The position numbers were made by a program, and so were the translations under genes. From Pelagophyceae sp. CCMP2097 (taxonomy: Eukaryota > Sar > Pelagophyceae), in assembly GCA_026770575.1 (NCBI GenBank), contig MU657199.1, forward strand, positions 276,821-317,397: 40,577 bases of DNA, given 5' to 3'. Below the pieces are notes generated by a model. That model did no database searches, was not told the origin of the DNA, and saw only the letters and a program-made list of their open reading frames with translations. The first letter of the stretch is position 1. Each line of letters begins with the position of its first letter. Shown here piece by piece: positions 37,441-40,577 of the stretch.

Positions 37441-40400
37441 ATGGCCCACGGCGGCGAGTTTTGCTTCTACGTGACCAACCTCCCCTTCAACGCCACCACG
37501 GGCGACTTGCGCGCGGCGTCGGCGGCCGGCGTCCGACCGCCGGCGGTGAAGTACGACGAGCGAAGGGATGTTTTCGTTTTGAGGGGAGGCCGACGCGACG
37601 GCGTCGTGGACGAGCGTGGGGTCCCATAAGGTCGTTGGAAGGGCTTGTGCGAGCCCCGACTCGTCGCAAAACACAGAGGTCAGAAGCGGCGCGTTATTGT
37701 TCGAATCAGATTCTTGGGTTTCGTTTTCTGTTACGAAGGAAACCGACGAAAAAATCGACGGATTTGCTTTCCTTCTTCTTCTTCTTCAAGTTCTTCATCA
37801 AGTCATTGTTAGGTTCGCGCTGTCTGTCTCGACGCTCGTCGTCATCGCCACGGACCGCGACTCCGGCCAGTCGCGCGGCATGGCCTTTGTGACGCTGCCG
37901 GCGGACGCCGGAGATGCGGACGGGAGCGGTACGGCGAAAAGGATGAACGGCACGGAGATCTTGGCCCGACGGGTCCGCGTCGTCGTCGCAAAGGGCCGCA
38001 GCGGCGTCGCCAAGCCGCGGCGCGCGGCCAGCGACGTCGCCAAGCCGCGGCGCGCCGCGCGCGCGCCCCGCGGTGCGCAGGATGTTTCGCTGAACACGCG
38101 CATCGTCAGCTCGGCCTCCGCGGCCGACGTCCTCGCGCTCTTTGAGACTTTTGGAGACGAATTCGAACTGCTCCACCTCTCCACGTCGCTGCACAAGCTC
38201 GGCGCGCTGAAGCGCCTCGGCAGTGACGCCGAGCCGGAGGAGGGCTCGATGCAGAAATTGGTCGCCCACGTGGTTGCGAGCATCGCCGACGACTCGGCAG
38301 GGTGGACCTCCAGACACCTCGCAAACTCGTGCTGGGGCATCGCAAAGGTCGGCTTCGAGGCGCCCGAGCTCTTCGACGCCGTCGCCCTGGTGGCGCCCGC
38401 GATTATTGAAACGTTCAACCCGCAGAACCTCTCAAACACCGCGTGGGCATTTTCAAAGGTGGGCGTTTCGGCGCCGGCGCTGTTCGAGGCGATCGCTGCG
38501 GAAGCCCCGAAGCAGATGCCGGCGTTCAACCCGCAAAACCTCGCAAACACCGTGTGGGCCTATTCCACGGCAGGAGTCGCGGCGCCGGCGCTGTTCGAGG
38601 CCATCGCCGCAGAAGCACCGTCGAAGATCGATACGTTCCTCCCCCAAAACCTTGCCAACATGGTCTTGGCCTACGCGACGGCGGGAGTCGCGGCGCCGGC
38701 GCTCTTCGAGGTCGTCGCTGCAGAAGCGCTCGAGAAGATGGCGGCGTTCACCCCGCAAGCGATGGCCAACACCGTCTGGGCCTATGCGACGGCAGGCGTC
38801 AAGGCGCCAGCGCTCTTCGAGGCCGTCGCTGCGGAAGCACCGAAAAGGATAGCGGCGTTTAACCCGCAAAACCTCGCAAACACGGTGTGGGCTTATGCGA
38901 CGGCGGGCGTCTCGGCGCCGGCGCTGTTCCACGCGGTCGCTGTAGAAGCCCCGAAGAAGATTGAAACGTTCAACTCGCATGGCCTCGCCAACACCGTGTG
39001 GGCCTATGCGACGGCGGGCGTCGAGGCTCCGGCGCTCTTCGCTGTCGTCGCCGCGGACGCGCCGCAGAAGATTGCGACGTTCAACCCGCAGAACCTCGCA
39101 AACACGGTCTGGGCCTACGCGACGGCGGGCGTTTTGGCGCCGGCGCTCTTCCAGGCCGTCGCTGGAGAATCGTCTAAGAAGATGACGTTTTTCAACCCGC
39201 AAAACCTCGCAAACACCGTGTGGGCCTACTCGACGGCAGGCGTCTCAGCGCGGGCTTTATTTGATGCGGTCGCCGCAGAGGCACCAAAGAAGATCGCGAC
39301 GTTCCTTCCGCAGAACCTCGCAAACATGGTCTTGGCCTACGCGACGGCCCAAGTCGACGCGCCGGCGCTCTTCGAGGTCGTCGCCGCGGAAGCATCGACG
39401 CAGATTACGACGTTGAACGCCCAAGACCTCGCAAACACCGCGTGGGCTTTTTCAAAGGCAGGCGTTTCCGCGCCGGCGCTGTTCAAGGCCATCGCCGCAG
39501 AGACGCCGAGGAAGATTGCGACGTTCCTCCCGCAAGAGCTGGCGAACACGGTGTGGGCGTATGCGACGGCGGGCGTTTCGGCGCCGGCACTATTCGAAGC
39601 GGTGGCTGGAGAATCGTCCAAGAGGATTGCGACGTTCAATCCGCAGGACTTGACGAACATGGCGTGGTCCTACGCGACGGCGGGCGTCACGGCGCCTGCG
39701 CTCTTCGAGGCGGTCGCTGCAAGCATCCAAGACCGGGTCGGCCGCTCCGGGCTGTCTCATTTCAGCAACGACGGGCTATCGCAGCTACACCAAGTCTCCA
39801 CGTACCTCCAACTAGAGGCGCCGCAGCACGCACTGACTCTACTTTTGATTCAGCACGAGGCCGAGTTTCGCGCGGCCTTCCTCCGCTCTGCGCCGAGCCC
39901 GTCGCGGACACAGCACAACGTCTCGGCGGCGCTCTCCAGGATGGGCTGGGCGCACGAATTCGAGCACGTCACCGCCGAGGGCGTCAGCCTCGACATGGCC
40001 AAGCCGGCGGCCAAGGTCGCCGTCGAGTTCGACGGCCCGACGCATTATCTCGCGGGCGCCTCGAGTGCCCCCGTGCTCGACGGCAAGTCCAAGGCCAAAG
40101 AGTGGCTGCTGCGCACGCTGGGCTGGGACGTGGTTCGCGTGCCGTACTTTGAATGGGACGCGCTGCAGTCGCGCGGGCAGCGCGACGACTACTTGCGCAG
40201 CAAGCTCACGGCGACGGGCGCGCGGAGGAAGAGTCTCCCAAACGCGACGCGCAGCGCCGAGCAAACGTGGCCCGGCGTCGCATCCCCGCCGGCCCCGCGC
40301 GCCGCGAGCTCACAGGCGCTGTTGACGTCGGCCACCTCGCCGGTCCCGCCGCAGGCCCCGCCGCCGGCCCCGCCGCACGCAGAGAGCTCGAGCGCCGCGC

Positions 40401-40577
40401 CAGCGCGTGCGCGCCGGAGGAGCGTCCCGAACGCGGCGGCGCCGCCGCCCGACACCACGCCGCCGCCCGACCGACGCAACGAGCGGCGCAAAAGCCTCCC
40501 GATCAACTCTCTGCCGCCGTCACCGACGAGGCGCACGAGGCCGCTGGACGCCGCGCTGCCGGCGCCCGACCGGCGCA
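37441..40577 (+). CDS. RRM plus 13 HPR-type repeats plus RAP domain protein (3' end beyond window)
   Basis: Exon 1 37441-37517; exon 2 37813 to the window end without a stop (over 945 residues). The RRM has RNP2 FYVTNLPF and RNP1 RGMAFVTL, joined across the 295-bp intron. After a basic linker come 13 tandem 37-residue repeats (38303-39745), consensus FNPQNLANTVWAYATAGV, SAPALFEAVAAEAPKKIAT. The RAP domain follows (VAVEFDGPTHYL, KEWLLRTLGWDVVRVPYFEW, DDYLRSKL). The tail is Pro/Ala-rich with three RRxSxPN-like motifs (about 40221, 40413, 40481). 37-residue repeats with RAP are known as heptatricopeptide-repeat proteins, which bind organellar RNA; RAP has a nuclease-like fold. No presequence is visible at MAHGGEFCF, so an upstream exon or nuclear/cytosolic location is possible. 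Confidence 0.85.
38303..39745 (+). repeat. 13 x 111-bp in-frame coding repeats
   Basis: Strictly 111-bp periodic. Copies 3-4 and 9-10 share the same pair of variants (WAYSTAG followed by FLPQNLANMVLAYAT), and copies 2 and 11 share NTAWAFSK. This indicates duplication of blocks larger than one repeat. Copies 1 and 13 at the ends are the most divergent, as expected for tandem arrays. Confidence 0.88.

Noticed and set aside
38303..39745. CRISPR-like periodic array
   Set aside because: The 111-bp period is coding, in frame, and matches a 37-residue protein repeat; there are no unique spacers.

Overview
The window is nuclear DNA of a GC-rich, intron-rich, gene-dense eukaryote. A stramenopile microalga, possibly a pelagophyte-type alga, is my best guess. 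The reasons are very short introns (mostly 45-150 bp), many GTGCGT donors and TAG acceptors, genes packed on alternating strands with 100-500 bp gaps, TTAGGG-type interstitial repeats, and families such as 37-residue helical-repeat/RAP organellar RNA-binding proteins, WD40 arrays with near-identical blades and Cys-rich secreted domains. The taxon is inferred from style, not from a marker gene. Spliced models were built by eye: each junction was checked for GT-AG (rarely GC-AG) ends, reading phase and fit to the family. They have not been checked against transcripts.

Left part (1-6.9 kb): a possible gene end at 1-216, then about 1.8 kb without a convincing gene but with hairpins and repeats. 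Next comes the most unusual feature, a head-to-tail array of eight related small units on the + strand (2046-6156). Six look intact and two decayed. They encode Arg-rich, presequence-like N-termini followed by Arg/Glu/Ala-rich probable coiled coils and acidic Ala/Pro tails, with conserved upstream blocks. I recognise no known family.

Middle (6.9-24 kb): TFIIH p44/SSL1 (+), an 8-blade WD40 protein (-), a TALE homeodomain joined in frame to a RING-H2 finger (+), a DNAJC9-like J protein (-), casein kinase 2 beta with a long acidic N-terminus (+), a kinesin-4/chromokinesin (-), an RRM plus helical-repeat RNA-binding protein (-), and a secreted Cys-rich protein whose domain and intron were duplicated together (-).

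Right part (24-40.6 kb): a very large RCC1-propeller protein of about 1,870 residues (-), with telomere-like repeats in one intron; mitochondrial-type [2Fe-2S] ferredoxin (-); a PH plus GYF_2-like protein (+); a type II membrane sulfotransferase (-); a VAMP7-like longin R-SNARE (+); and a second RRM plus 13 x 37-residue repeat plus RAP-domain protein running off the end (+).

The genes do not form one pathway. They are mostly housekeeping functions (transcription/repair, signalling, trafficking, cytoskeleton, organelle RNA metabolism, Fe-S electron transfer). The candidates for new biology are the small-gene array, the homeodomain-RING fusion, the paired RRM/helical-repeat genes, and the non-standard splice donors.
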